DNA of 64,000 bases from positions 33,926-97,925 of the forward strand of contig NZ_KB898482.1 in the NCBI RefSeq assembly GCF_000377645.1. The letters are read 5' to 3'. Position 1 is the stretch's first letter. Each line of letters starts with the position of its first letter. Below are positions 55,513 through 63,473 of this stretch, one piece after another. A program made the translations under genes and the position numbers. The stretch is from Thiomonas sp. FB-6 (lineage in GTDB: Bacteria; Pseudomonadota; Gammaproteobacteria; Burkholderiales; Burkholderiaceae_C). Below the pieces are notes generated by a model that saw nothing but the letters and a program-made list of their open reading frames with translations, was not told where the DNA came from and did no database searches.

Positions 55513-57055
55513 CGCCGCGCACCTCGCGCTCCAGCGCCTCCATGCGCTGGCGCACGAACTCCGTGCGCTGCTCGCCCTGCATGGATTCGGCCTCGATCAG
55601 GATGTTCACCACGCCGCGGGAGATCCTGCGGCGGCGCGCGATCTCTTCCTCGGTGGTGGCGGCCAGCGGCAGGTCGAAGACGTTGCCCGAGCAGAAGCTG
55701 TTGGGTGCGCCGCCGATCTCGCGCAGCCACTGCGCGAAGTTCTGCGGGCTGGCCGCGGGGTTGGTGCCACGGACGGCGTCGCGCAGCATCTTGCGGAACA
55801 GGTACAGCCCGGCGTCCAGCTTGGTGGGGTTCTCCAGCTTGTGCACGGCGATGGGGCGCTGGCTGATGATGGCCTCGTAGTCGCCAGGCGCGTACTGCGC
55901 CTGCTTGTAGTGCTCGCGCTCGCGGTGGTTGGAGGGAATCGGCGGCATGTCGTGGATGGAGTACTTGCCGAAGCGCTGCGGCCGGCGCAGCGCCACCTGC
56001 CCTTCCAGGAAGTCGATGGATTCGTAGCCGACCAGGTCCTTGTCGCCCACGCCGCGGGTGTCGATGCCCGGGCCCAGCACGCGCCAGCCGATCATCTTGC
56101 TGTTCTCGTTGTCCACCGGGACGGTCCAGCGGATGATGTTGAATCGGCTGAACAGCTTGCGCGCCTTGCCGTCCTCCGAGGTGTAGGCGTGCAGGCTCAG
56201 GTTGGGCAGCACCTGGTGCTGCACGCGCACGAACATGTGCTGGTCGTCCGAGCGGCGCGCGCCGGCGCAGGCCAGGCTGCGGCCCTGCTGCACCGGAATG
56301 AACTGCATGTCGGGCGCCACTTCCATCGACGCCGCGCCGACCTCGTCGAAGGTGGTGCCTTGGAAATGCCCGCCCACCACGTTCTTGCCGGCATGCAGCG
56401 CGGCGGTGTGGAAGTTGTCGGCGGCGTTGTCCTGCACCTGCAGCCAGTTGCAATGCTGGAAGTTGCTGAAGGGCACCAGTTCGTCACCGGGCATCACCGT
56501 GAAGTTGCCCTCCCACTCGGGGAAGGGAGGCTCCTCCTCGGGCGGGCCCATGTAGGCGAACACCAGGCCGTTGCGCTCGAAGGCCTTGTAGGCGCCCTGG
56601 CGGATGGAGCAGGCGTACTTCTCGGCCTCGGCCTCCTCGCCCTTCGGGAAGGGCACGTGCAGGCAACTGCCGTCCACGTCGAACACCATGCCGTGGTAGC
56701 AGCAGCGGATGCCGCGCTCCTGGATGGCGCCGTACTCCAGCGAGGCGCCTCGGTGCGCGCAGTGCGCATGCAGCAGGCCGACGCGCCCGCTGCCGTCGCG
56801 GAAGGCCACCAGTTCCTCGCCCAGGATCTTCAGGAACCGAGGCGTGTCCGTGAGTTCCATGGACATGCACACCGGGTGCCAGAAACGCCGCATGTATTCG
56901 CCCAGCGGCGTGCCGGGATCGGTCTCGGTGATCTCCGGATCATGCTCGGGCGTGCGGTTGGTGTAGTAGCCCCCGTAGGGGATCAGTTTTTTCACGGCGG
57001 GCACCGCGCCGGCGGTGGCACCGCCCTTTTCCATCTTGTCCGAGGGACAGCTCAT
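55505..57055 (-). CDS. Rieske-type aromatic ring-hydroxylating oxygenase, alpha subunit
   Basis: The 516-residue oxygenase has a Rieske 2Fe-2S site (C99-x-H101 and C118-x2-H121) and a mononuclear iron site in D-N-A-A-D-N-F-H-T-A-A-L-H (H216, H221). It resembles the phthalate/phenoxybenzoate/vanillate group that works with a VanB-type reductase; the substrate cannot be fixed from sequence. At about 515 residues it is longer than vanillate demethylases. It shares an operon with the reductase and diverges from a GntR/FCD gene, its probable repressor. Confidence 0.9.
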   Translation of the reverse strand: MSCPSDKMEKGGATAGAVPAVKKLIPYGGYYTNRTPEHDPEITETDPGTPLGEYMRRFWHPVCMSMELTDTPRFLKILGEELVAFRDGSGRVGLLHAHCAHRGASLEYGAIQERGIRCCYHGMVFDVDGSCLHVPFPKGEEAEAEKYACSIRQGAYKAFERNGLVFAYMGPPEEEPPFPEWEGNFTVMPGDELVPFSNFQHCNWLQVQDNAADNFHTAALHAGKNVVGGHFQGTTFDEVGAASMEVAPDMQFIPVQQGRSLACAGARRSDDQHMFVRVQHQVLPNLSLHAYTSEDGKARKLFSRFNIIRWTVPVDNENSKMIGWRVLGPGIDTRGVGDKDLVGYESIDFLEGQVALRRPQRFGKYSIHDMPPIPSNHREREHYKQAQYAPGDYEAIISQRPIAVHKLENPTKLDAGLYLFRKMLRDAVRGTNPAASPQNFAQWLREIGGAPNSFCSGNVFDLPLAATTEEEIARRRRISRGVVNILIEAESMQGEQRTEFVRQRMEALEREVRGDA

Positions 57056-57143
57056 GCATCACTCCAGCTGGGAAACCTTGGGAGAACCTGGGAGGCGCGC
57101 GGGAGCTCCGCGCGCCGCGATGATCCGACTTCTGCGTTCTGAA

Positions 57144-57157
57144 CTCTGTATACAAAG
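57144..57157. promoter_or_regulatory. GntR/FCD operator upstream of the Rieske oxygenase
   Basis: CTCTGTATACAAAG is a 14-bp palindrome with one mismatched pair around a perfect TGTATACA core. It lies 89 bp before the oxygenase start and 157 bp before the GntR start. TTGTATACAA-like sites are typical for FCD-subfamily GntR repressors, so it is a likely operator for the divergent regulator. Confidence 0.7.
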
Positions 57158-57235
57158 ATATCGGGATTCCGGCATGTCAGACACTCGGGTAAACCCGTGG
57201 GCGGCACAAGGCACAATGCAGCCCGGGCCCGGGCA

Positions 57236-57265
57236 TTGACGCCCGGCGCCGCGCGGTCCTAGCCT
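57236..57265 (+). promoter_or_regulatory. Sigma-70 promoter of the GntR gene
   Basis: TTGACG at 57236-57241 and TAGCCT at 57260-57265 are separated by 18 bp and read toward the GntR gene. Transcription would begin near 57272, about 42 nt before the ATG. The TAGCCT/TAGGCT form of the -10 recurs at 17166 and 60307. Confidence 0.55.
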
Positions 57266-57313
57266 GTACCGCGCACCTTCCCGCGTGCCGCCGCGCGCAT
57301 CGCCCGCCCCTCC

Positions 57314-57988
57314 ATGAGCCTCGCCCTCGCCCGCCTTCCGTCCCGTACCGACTACGTCGAAGAGGTCTATCGCGTGCTGCTCGACGCGATCAGCGACGGC
57401 AGCCTGGCGCCGGGCGAACGCCTGACCCAGGAGGAGATCGCCGAGCAGCTCTCGGTGTCGCGCTCCCCGGTGCTGCAGGCCCTGCGCCTGCTGAAAAAGG
57501 ACGGGCTGGTGCAGGACGCGCCCGGGCGCGGGCTGCTGGTGACGCCGCTGGACCCGCAGGCCATCGGCAAGCTCTACGAGGTGCGAGGCGCGCTGGACGC
57601 GCTGGCCGCGCGCCTGGCCGCCAGGCGCGGCACGCGCATCGACCCGGCGCTGATCGCCGCCGGACGGCGCGCCTCGCGGGGCAAGGACGTGAAGGCCCTG
57701 ATCGACGCCGACGTGGCCTTCCACCATGCGCTGTACGAGGCCTCCGGCAACCCCCTGATCGCGCAAAGCGCGCAGACCCACTGGGTGCACCTGCGGCGCG
57801 TGATGGGCGCGGTGCTGCAGGCGTCCGGCTCACGCGACGCCATCTGGGACGAGCACCAGGCCATCGCCGAGGCCGTGAAGGCCGGCGACGCCGAGCTCGC
57901 CGCGCAGCTGGTCGAACAGCACACCGACAACGCCCGCCGCAACCTGCTGGAGCGCCTCGGCGAAGTCCTCGCCGAGCGCAGCGCCTAG
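57314..57988 (+). CDS. GntR family (FCD) regulator
   Basis: The 224-residue protein has a winged HTH at about residues 12-78 (S-D-G-S-L-A-P-G-E-R-L-T-Q-E-E-I-A-E-Q-L) and an all-helical FCD effector domain (90-215, including H-H-A-L-Y-E-A-S-G-N). FCD members often repress aromatic or sugar-acid catabolic genes and bind the pathway substrate with a metal. Here it faces the Rieske oxygenase operon. Its stop codon is followed directly by the tandem repeat block. Confidence 0.92.
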   Translation: MSLALARLPSRTDYVEEVYRVLLDAISDGSLAPGERLTQEEIAEQLSVSRSPVLQALRLLKKDGLVQDAPGRGLLVTPLDPQAIGKLYEVRGALDALAARLAARRGTRIDPALIAAGRRASRGKDVKALIDADVAFHHALYEASGNPLIAQSAQTHWVHLRRVMGAVLQASGSRDAIWDEHQAIAEAVKAGDAELAAQLVEQHTDNARRNLLERLGEVLAERSA

Positions 57989-58256
57989 CGAGCGAAGCGA
58001 GCGTGGGGGCCGTCCATCAGCCGGCGCCGGGCCGCCCCAAGGCGGCTGAGCCCCCTCGGGGGGCAGCGAGCGAAGCGAGCGTGGGGGCCGTCCATCAGCC
58101 GGCGCCGGGCCGCCCCAAGCCGGCTGAGCCCCCCTGGGGGGCAGCGAGCGAAGCGAGCGTGGGGGCCCCGTCCATCAGCCGGCGCCGGGCCGCCCCAAGC
58201 CGGCTGAGCCCCCCTGGGGGGCAGCGAGCGAAGCGAGCGTGGGGGCCGTCCATCAA
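57989..58256. repeat. Tandem 78-bp GC-rich repeat, three full and one partial copy
   Basis: Units lie at 57989-58066 (78 bp), 58067-58144 (78), 58145-58224 (80, with two extra C) and 58225-58256 (first 32 bp). Each opens with CGAGCGAAGCGAGCGTGGGG and ends with an inverted repeat of the AGCCCCC(C)T(C/G)GGGGGGC kind, so each can form a strong hairpin. The block separates the convergent GntR and aldolase genes and may act as a bidirectional terminator. The partial last copy includes the aldolase stop codon. Confidence 0.9.
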
Positions 58257-59095
58257 TCGAACATGTCGGGCTGGGTTCGGCTGATCTGTTCCCAGATGGG
58301 CTGGAAATGCAGCCAGCCGATGTACTCGCTGCCCACGTGCTCGCGGCTGTAGCGCGCGCGCTCCGGACTCACCAGGCGCGGCTTGTGGCCGCTGGCGTCG
58401 ATCATCAGCTGCTGCTGGCAGCAGCGCTCCAGCGCGATGAACCAGAAGGCCGCCGACTCGATGCTGTGGCGGCTGGCGGTGAGCAGGCCGTGGTTCTGGT
58501 GGATGGCTGCCTTCACGCCCTTGAAGGCATGCGCCACCTTGTGCCCGGCCTTGACCTCCACGGCCACCTGCCCCGCTTCGTCGCCGATCACCACGTGGTC
58601 CTCGTAGAAGGCCGCGGCGTCCTGGCTGATGGGCTCCAGCGGCCGGCCCAGCGACGCGAAGGCGGTGCCGTACACCGTGTGCGCGTGGCACATGGCGAGG
58701 ATGTCCGGATGCATCTCATGCACCGCGGCGTGCAGCACGAAGCCGGCGCGGTTGATGGCGTGGCGTCCCTCGACCACCTTGCCCTCGTGGTCGGCGAGGA
58801 TCAGGTTGGACACCTTCACCTGCGAGAAATGCACCGCCATCGGGTTGGTCCAGTACAGCTGCGGGTGCTCGGGGTCGCGAATGGTCAGGTGCCCGGCGAA
58901 GCCGTAGTCGAAGCCCTGCAACGCGAAGGCGCGGCAGGCGGCCACCAGGCGCTGCTTCAGGTGCTCGCGGTGCGCCGCGTGGCTTTCGAAACGCGGGATC
59001 TCGGGAAACACCAGTCCGGGCTGCTCCGGCTGGTAGATCGATACACGACCCTTCAGGTCGATGTCCTGGGCGGGAGTCTGCAACACTGCGGCCAT
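58253..59095 (-). CDS. Class II aldolase/adducin family protein
   Basis: The 280-residue protein has the class II aldolase fold with zinc ligands H137 and H139 in C-H-A-H-T-V-Y-G and H202 in H-Q-N-H-G-L. Family members include fuculose-phosphate aldolases, decarboxylases and proteins of unknown activity; the long N-terminus and F-H-Q-like tail place it in the unassigned bacterial group. Its TGA lies inside the last repeat copy. It diverges from a LysR gene across a symmetric operator region. Confidence 0.88.
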   Translation of the reverse strand: MAAVLQTPAQDIDLKGRVSIYQPEQPGLVFPEIPRFESHAAHREHLKQRLVAACRAFALQGFDYGFAGHLTIRDPEHPQLYWTNPMAVHFSQVKVSNLILADHEGKVVEGRHAINRAGFVLHAAVHEMHPDILAMCHAHTVYGTAFASLGRPLEPISQDAAAFYEDHVVIGDEAGQVAVEVKAGHKVAHAFKGVKAAIHQNHGLLTASRHSIESAAFWFIALERCCQQQLMIDASGHKPRLVSPERARYSREHVGSEYIGWLHFQPIWEQISRTQPDMFD

Positions 59096-59227
59096 GTCGG
59101 TTCCTCGTGGTTTGGCGAAAGGCGCCGTCCCCGCAGGCATCGCGCGCGGGGCGCGGGAGACGAAAGCGGGGATGCGTCGATGCTTCGCATGGTCGCGCCG
59201 CGGCACCGCGTTGACAAACGAGGACTG

Positions 59228-59255
59228 TTCATGAAAGCATGAATGCCATTCATGC
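59228..59255. promoter_or_regulatory. Three half-site LysR operator between aldolase and LysR genes
   Basis: TTCATG-AAAG-CATGAA (59228-59243) overlaps GCATGAATGCCATTCATGC (59237-59255), a perfect 8+3+8 inverted repeat that also fits T-N11-A. Three copies of the same half-site in alternating direction suggest a sliding-dimer LysR site. A TTGACA at 59211-59216 lies just before it on the plus strand. Confidence 0.7.
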
Positions 59256-59282
59256 ATCTGCAAACACGGTGAGGCGGATTCG

Positions 59283-60209
59283 ATGCGGCGCATTCCCAAT
59301 TTCGTGCTGCTGCGCGCCTTCGAGGCGGCCGCGCGGCTCGAGAGCTTCGCGCTGGCGGCGCAGGAGCTGCACCGCACGCCGTCGGCCATCAGCCACCAGA
59401 TCCGCGAGCTGGAGCAGTACTTCGGCTGCCCGCTGTTCCTGCGCGCCAACCGGCGCGTGGAGCCCACGCCCCAGGCACGCCGCCTGCTGGACAGCCTGAG
59501 CCGGGTGTTCGACGTGGTGGAGGCAGCCTGCCAGGAAGTGGCGCTGGCACCGCAGGCGCAGGTGCTGGCCGTGCACTGCTCGCCCAGCCTGGCCACGCAG
59601 TGGCTGGGCCCGCGCCTGGCGGACTTCGCGCGCGCCCACGCCGACGTGGCCATCCGCCTGTCCACCGGAGCCGAGCCGCTGGATCTGTCGCGGGTGCGTG
59701 AAGTGGACGTGGCCATTTCCTACGGCCACGCGCTGGAGCGGGCCGAGCTGCAGACCTGGCCGCTGGGCACCGAGCGCATCGCGCCGCTGTGCGCACCGCG
59801 CCTGCTGCAGGACGACCCGTCCCCTCGCTCGAACCAGCGCCGGGTGGCCGAGCTGGTCTCGCGCCTGCCGCTGATCGAGTCCCAGCTCAGTCCGGTGAAC
59901 TGGAGCGAGTGGTTCGGCGCCTGCGGCCTGCAGCCGCGCGCGGGCATCCGCGCCTCCTTCGACCGCGCGGCGCTGGGCATCTCCGCCGCGGTGGACGGCA
60001 TGGGCGTGGTGCTGGAAAGCACTCGCCTGGCCGAACGCGAACTTCGCCGCGGCGAGCTCGTGGAGCTCGCGGCACCGGGCCTGCCGGTGTTCGAGCGCAG
60101 CCTGCACTTCCTGTCCTGCCGGCGCGGCGAGGCCGCCCAGCCGCGCATCGCCGCCTTCCGCGACTGGCTGCTCGCCCAGGCCGCCGCCGAGGGCGCCAGC
60201 GCCGCCTGA
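59283..60209 (+). CDS. LysR family regulator (GcvA-like)
   Basis: The 308-residue protein begins M-R-R-I-P-N-F-V-L-L-R-A-F-E-A-A-A-R-L and has the GcvA/AmpR-group HTH (about residues 5-65). The effector domain includes V-A-I-S-Y-G, typical for the group. It is divergent to the aldolase gene with a strong operator between them, so that gene is the likely target. Confidence 0.92.
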   Translation: MRRIPNFVLLRAFEAAARLESFALAAQELHRTPSAISHQIRELEQYFGCPLFLRANRRVEPTPQARRLLDSLSRVFDVVEAACQEVALAPQAQVLAVHCSPSLATQWLGPRLADFARAHADVAIRLSTGAEPLDLSRVREVDVAISYGHALERAELQTWPLGTERIAPLCAPRLLQDDPSPRSNQRRVAELVSRLPLIESQLSPVNWSEWFGACGLQPRAGIRASFDRAALGISAAVDGMGVVLESTRLAERELRRGELVELAAPGLPVFERSLHFLSCRRGEAAQPRIAAFRDWLLAQAAAEGASAA

Positions 60210-60242
60210 TTCCGCTCGCGCAGGCCCGTTGCATGCACGGGC

Positions 60243-60337
60243 GCGCTTGCCCGCGGCGGCGCATGGGACATGCCGCGTGTGGGAAATGCCGGAATTCGAC
60301 TCGGCCTAGGCTGCATCGCCAGCCCGCACCCGACCGA
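60243..60337 (+). repeat. Leader repeat, copy 1 (upstream of toxin)
   Basis: These 95 bases recur as 61748-61842 without any length difference and with few substitutions. They contain GGAAATGCC, GGAATTCGACTCGG and a -10-like TAGGCT (60307-60312), and are probably the promoter region of the toxin genes. No convincing -35 or ribosome-binding site was identified. Confidence 0.8.
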
Positions 60338-60347
60338 ACCCGACACC

Positions 60348-61334
60348 ATGCCCAGCCTGCTTCTTTGCCGCAACGCCACCGCTACCGATTCCCTGTGCCG
60401 GGATCTGGGCATCCCCGAAGACTGCATCCGCGACAGCCGCGGCGGCCAGCCCGAGGTGCTTCGCACCCATAGCCCCTACCTGCTCGGGGCCTGCCACGAC
60501 CCCGGCGAGCACGCCGTCTGCTCCATGCTCCAGCCCCACGGCCAGTTGCTCACCGAGATGTGCTTCGATTTCGGAGCCTCGACCACGCTGGGGCTCGCGG
60601 ATCTGACCGGGGATCTACGCCGCTACGGGGTGGCCGGCGTAGGAGCCGGCGCCGATCTCTACAGTGGGCGCATCGAGCAATTCGTCGACGCCGTGCGCGA
60701 GCATCAGCGCAACATGGTGGCCTACCACCGGGCCACACGCAAAGGAGCGGCGAACAACAAGGCCGCCCTGGCGGAGGCGCACGGCAAACTCGTGCAATCG
60801 GGCTCCGACCTCAACCAGCGCTTCGCTCGCGAGCTCGACGTCTCGACCCAACGCTTGCGCCCGCGCCAGCGCACGCTGATGTCCGACCGTCGCCAGATGC
60901 CCGATCTGGTGCGTCAACAACGCAGGGTCGCGCGGCTGGACGTCGGCTCCCAGATCGAGGCCCACGCCATCGTCGGCCTGAGCCGATCCACCAGGTTCGT
61001 CGGCCCGACGATGGTCATGGTGGATCTCGGCATGCGGGTGGACGATGTATTCGAGGCCTACGAGAGCGGGGACGATTGGCAGCGCAAGGCCTTTGTGGAA
61101 GCTGGAGGCTTCACGGCGAGCTTCACCGCGGGACGCCTGTTGACGGGCGCGGCCCTGGGCACGATCGAGGTGATGCTTGCCGCGACCCCTGTCGGCTGGA
61201 TCGTGATCCTGGGAGTAGGGTTGGCCGCGACTGCCGCCATCGTCGCCGGGTCCAGCGGCGCGGACTATTTGGGCAAGCAAATCGCAGCGAGCCTCTACGA
61301 CTTTTCCACCAACCGCGCAGCGCCGTCACCATGA
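60348..61334 (+). CDS. Putative pore-forming toxin of unknown family
   Basis: I do not recognise the family. The 328-residue protein has no signal peptide. Residues 1-100 are a mixed region with five cysteines. Residues about 105-200 are strongly helical and charged. Residues about 195-255 form a compact part with the D-D-W-Q-R-K-A-F-V-E motif. Residues about 256-302 are a Gly/Ala-rich hydrophobic hairpin of two helices around a T-P-V-G-W turn (280-284), like the membrane-inserting hairpins of colicin- and Type VI-type pore-formers. A short polar tail follows. Its stop overlaps the ATG of a small membrane protein (ATGA), as in effector-immunity pairs. The start at 60348 is chosen; an in-frame ATG at 60270 lies inside the leader and is not conserved in copy 2. 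Confidence 0.6.
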   Translation: MPSLLLCRNATATDSLCRDLGIPEDCIRDSRGGQPEVLRTHSPYLLGACHDPGEHAVCSMLQPHGQLLTEMCFDFGASTTLGLADLTGDLRRYGVAGVGAGADLYSGRIEQFVDAVREHQRNMVAYHRATRKGAANNKAALAEAHGKLVQSGSDLNQRFARELDVSTQRLRPRQRTLMSDRRQMPDLVRQQRRVARLDVGSQIEAHAIVGLSRSTRFVGPTMVMVDLGMRVDDVFEAYESGDDWQRKAFVEAGGFTASFTAGRLLTGAALGTIEVMLAATPVGWIVILGVGLAATAAIVAGSSGADYLGKQIAASLYDFSTNRAAPSP

Positions 61335-61705
61335 ATCACCTCCGCATCTTCGTGGCGGGATCCCTCTGCCTCGTTGTCTGCATGGGCGTGTACTGGACCA
61401 CCTTCGCGCTGCTCAGGCTGATCACGGTGCGGCGCCTGCTCCGGGATCCTCAGACCCGCAACCGCCTGGGTCTGGACATCTTCCCTGGCTGGCAGACCCT
61501 GAACGTGGCAACAACTCTGTCCTGGCCCAGAGCGGCAGGGCGCTATTTCGACTCCCGCCCGCTGGCCATGTTCCGCGCCCACTCGCAGACCGTGTACGCG
61601 CACACGAACCTGCTGGACCGCTGCCTGGCGCGCCTGTGCTATGGCTCGCAAGTCCTGATCGTCGTGCTGCTGCTGGCCTTGGCCGCCTATGACCGGCTCG
61701 CATGA
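61331..61705 (+). CDS. Candidate immunity protein 1 (two-helix membrane protein)
   Basis: The 124-residue protein has a transmembrane helix at each end (about 5-31 and 106-120) and a basic central part with T-V-R-R-L-L-R-D-P, L-D-I-F-P-G-W-Q-T, T-L-S-W-P-R and L-D-R-C-L-A-R-L-C-Y. The ATG overlaps the toxin stop by 4 bp. A small inner-membrane protein coupled to a hairpin toxin is the pattern of immunity to pore-formers. Three relatives follow downstream. Function is inferred. Confidence 0.65.
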   Translation: MNHLRIFVAGSLCLVVCMGVYWTTFALLRLITVRRLLRDPQTRNRLGLDIFPGWQTLNVATTLSWPRAAGRYFDSRPLAMFRAHSQTVYAHTNLLDRCLARLCYGSQVLIVVLLLALAAYDRLA

Positions 61706-61738
61706 AGCCGTGGTGCGAACGGCCGCGAGCCTTGACCT

Positions 61739-62344
61739 GTGCGTGGAGCGCCTGCCCGCGGCGGCGCATGGGACTTCACACGTGTGGGAAATGCCGGAAT
61801 TCGACTCGGCCTAGGCTGCTTCGCTAGCCCGCACCCGACCGAGCTCGACGTCTCGACCCAACGCTTGCGCCCGCGCCAACGCACGCTGATGTCCGACCGT
61901 CGCCAGATGCCCGATCTGGTGAGGAAGGAACACAAGGTCGCCCGCCTGGACGTAGGCTCCCAGATCGAGGCCCACGGCCTGGTCGACATGAGCCGGCACA
62001 CCCGGCTGGTCGGCCGCACGATGGTCATCGTCGACCTCGGCCTGCGCACGGACGAGGTGTTCGAGGCCTACGAGAGCGGGGACGATTGGCAGCGCAAGGC
62101 CTTTGTGGAGACAGCCGGATTCGCGGCGAGTGTCACCGCGGGACGCCTGTTGACGGCTGCGGCCTTGGGCACGATCGAGGTAATGCTTGCTGCGACCCCT
62201 GTCGGCTGGGTCGTGATCCTGGGAGTGGGGCTGGCCGCGACCGCCACCGTCGTCGCCGGGTCCAGCATCGCGGACTATTGGGGCAAACAATTCGCACAGA
62301 GCATCTACGGCCCCTCCACAAATAGCCCAGCGCTTTCACCATGA
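61739..62344 (+). CDS. Orphan toxin C-terminal domain (truncated copy 2)
   Basis: The region from about 61841 encodes 167 residues that match residues 162-328 of the full toxin at about 80% identity by hand count, including the intact hydrophobic hairpin and the D-D-W-Q-R motif. The N-terminal 161 residues are missing. The frame stays open upstream through the leader to a GTG at 61739, but that start is weak. An internal ATG at 61889 would give 151 residues. It may be silent, expressed as a bare toxin domain, or kept as a reservoir for recombination. Its stop overlaps candidate immunity gene 2. Confidence 0.55.
   Translation: MRGAPARGGAWDFTRVGNAGIRLGLGCFASPHPTELDVSTQRLRPRQRTLMSDRRQMPDLVRKEHKVARLDVGSQIEAHGLVDMSRHTRLVGRTMVIVDLGLRTDEVFEAYESGDDWQRKAFVETAGFAASVTAGRLLTAAALGTIEVMLAATPVGWVVILGVGLAATATVVAGSSIADYWGKQFAQSIYGPSTNSPALSP
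61748..61842 (+). repeat. Leader repeat, copy 2
   Basis: This matches 60243-60337 base for base in length. The ATG present in copy 1 at 60270 is replaced by other bases here, which argues that the shared sequence is regulatory rather than coding. It is joined directly to the toxin middle at 61841. Confidence 0.8.
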
Positions 62345-62715
62345 GACGCCTCGACTTCATCACGGTAAGCGCCTTCTGCGGCATTTTCTGCTTGGGCGTG
62401 CATGTCATGACCTTCGTGCTGCTGAGGCTGGTCACGGTGCGCCGCCTGCTCCGGGACCCTCGGACCCGCTACCGTCTGGGTCTGGACATCTTCCCGGGCT
62501 GGCAGACCTGGAACGTGGCATCCACGCTGTCATGGTCCCGTGCGGCGGGGCGCTACTTCGACTCCCGCCCGCTAGCCATGTTCCGCGCCCACTCGCAGAC
62601 TGTGTACGCGCACACGAGACTGCTGGACCGCTGCCTGGCGCGCCTGTGCTACGGGTCGCAAATCCTCTTCGTGGTGCTGGTGGCGGTAGCGGCCATGCAT
62701 GACCGGTTCGCATGA
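62341..62715 (+). CDS. Candidate immunity protein 2
   Basis: The 124-residue protein is the same length as candidate immunity 1. By hand count 34 of 124 residues differ: 18 in the first 26 residues, 9 in the last 17 and only 7 in the central 81. The membrane helices have therefore diverged while the core is nearly fixed, which fits specificity being read in the membrane. The ATG overlaps the orphan toxin stop by 4 bp. Confidence 0.65.
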   Translation: MRRLDFITVSAFCGIFCLGVHVMTFVLLRLVTVRRLLRDPRTRYRLGLDIFPGWQTWNVASTLSWSRAAGRYFDSRPLAMFRAHSQTVYAHTRLLDRCLARLCYGSQILFVVLVAVAAMHDRFA

Positions 62716-62837
62716 ACCCGTGGTGCGAATCGCCGCGAACCCTGACCTGTGCGTGGATCGTGGCGTATCCCCTGTACGACTGCCTCGCATGAAATCACCG
62801 CCTGCACCGGCGCGCATCGCAAACTGAGAAATGGATC

Positions 62838-63383
62838 ATGACGGACGACCAAGCCTTCAAGCTGATTGAATTCGGGGCCTGTCTCGTCCTTCTTTGCGGT
62901 CTGGCGGCGATGACGGTCTTTGGTTGCATCACGGTGCGGCGTCTGCGCAGGCATCCCGAACTTCAGGACTTGCTGGGCTGGCGTCCGCTGCCGGGCTTCG
63001 CGACCCTCAACGCAGCCGCGGCGCTCAGCAGTTCCCGAAGTCTCGTACGCATGCACCCGATGACCCCTTTGCGCTCGCTGTCCGCGGACCCCACGGCACT
63101 GCTCCGGAACACGGCTCCGTGGGAACGCCGCCTGGCGCGTTTCGCCTATCGGACCATCCAGTTGAGTATCCCGATGGTCCTTTGGGCCGCGGACATGCTG
63201 CAGTGGGGTGCCGTGACCGGCTCGGCCATCGCCGCCGGTCATGCAGCCGTGTTCCTGCTCGGTTTGGCCATCCTGGCCAGCGCACTGACCTTCGGGGAGA
63301 GAGCCCGGCTATGGCGCATCGCGCGCTTCGGGCGCAACAGGCTCGACAGATGGTGGGACGACGTACTGGACAAGCGGCGATGA
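62838..63383 (+). CDS. Candidate immunity protein 3 (divergent, extended)
   Basis: This 181-residue membrane protein keeps the family pattern (T-V-R-R-L-R-R-H-P, then L-L-G-W-R-P-L-P-G, A-T-L-N-A-A-A-A-L-S and R-R-L-A-R-F-A-Y-R-T) but differs strongly elsewhere. It has helices near 10-30, 118-135 and 140-160 and a basic C-terminal tail (R-L-W-R-I-A-R-F-G-R-N-R). No toxin gene directly precedes it. The 122 bp upstream carry a decayed copy of the sequence that follows candidate immunity 1. Confidence 0.55.
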   Translation: MTDDQAFKLIEFGACLVLLCGLAAMTVFGCITVRRLRRHPELQDLLGWRPLPGFATLNAAAALSSSRSLVRMHPMTPLRSLSADPTALLRNTAPWERRLARFAYRTIQLSIPMVLWAADMLQWGAVTGSAIAAGHAAVFLLGLAILASALTFGERARLWRIARFGRNRLDRWWDDVLDKRR

Positions 63384-63473
63384 GGGAATCGAGCGGACTA
63401 CGGTCGGGATCCATCGCGGGCGTGGCCATGCAAGCGGGAGCACTCTGCTGCCCGCGAGCCCGGTGAGACGGCC

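Larger units (their letters stand above)
60831..62715 (+). repeat. Tandem duplication of toxin C-terminal region plus membrane protein
   Basis: The 875-bp segment 60831-61705 is repeated as 61841-62715 with a constant offset of 1010 bp and no insertions or deletions. The upstream leader pair (60243-60337 and 61748-61842) has an offset of 1505 bp. The 495-bp difference means copy 2 lost exactly 495 bp, a multiple of three, between the leader and the toxin middle, at a short CGA/GA homology. Confidence 0.9.

Noticed and set aside
57989..58256. CRISPR array
   Set aside because: The units are head-to-tail identical copies with no unique spacers and no cas genes nearby.
58003..58284. Open frame through the 78-bp repeats with a repeated peptide
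   Set aside because: The repeated peptide only reflects the DNA repeat, one unit has a 2-bp insertion that shifts the frame, and no start signal exists.
60270..60347. Longer N-terminus for the toxin starting at 60270
   Set aside because: The ATG is lost in the second copy of the leader while the rest is conserved, so the leader is more likely to be regulatory.
61739..61888. Calling the second toxin copy a clear pseudogene
   Set aside because: The toxin domain is intact, the frame is open through the junction and its immunity gene is intact, so expression cannot be excluded.
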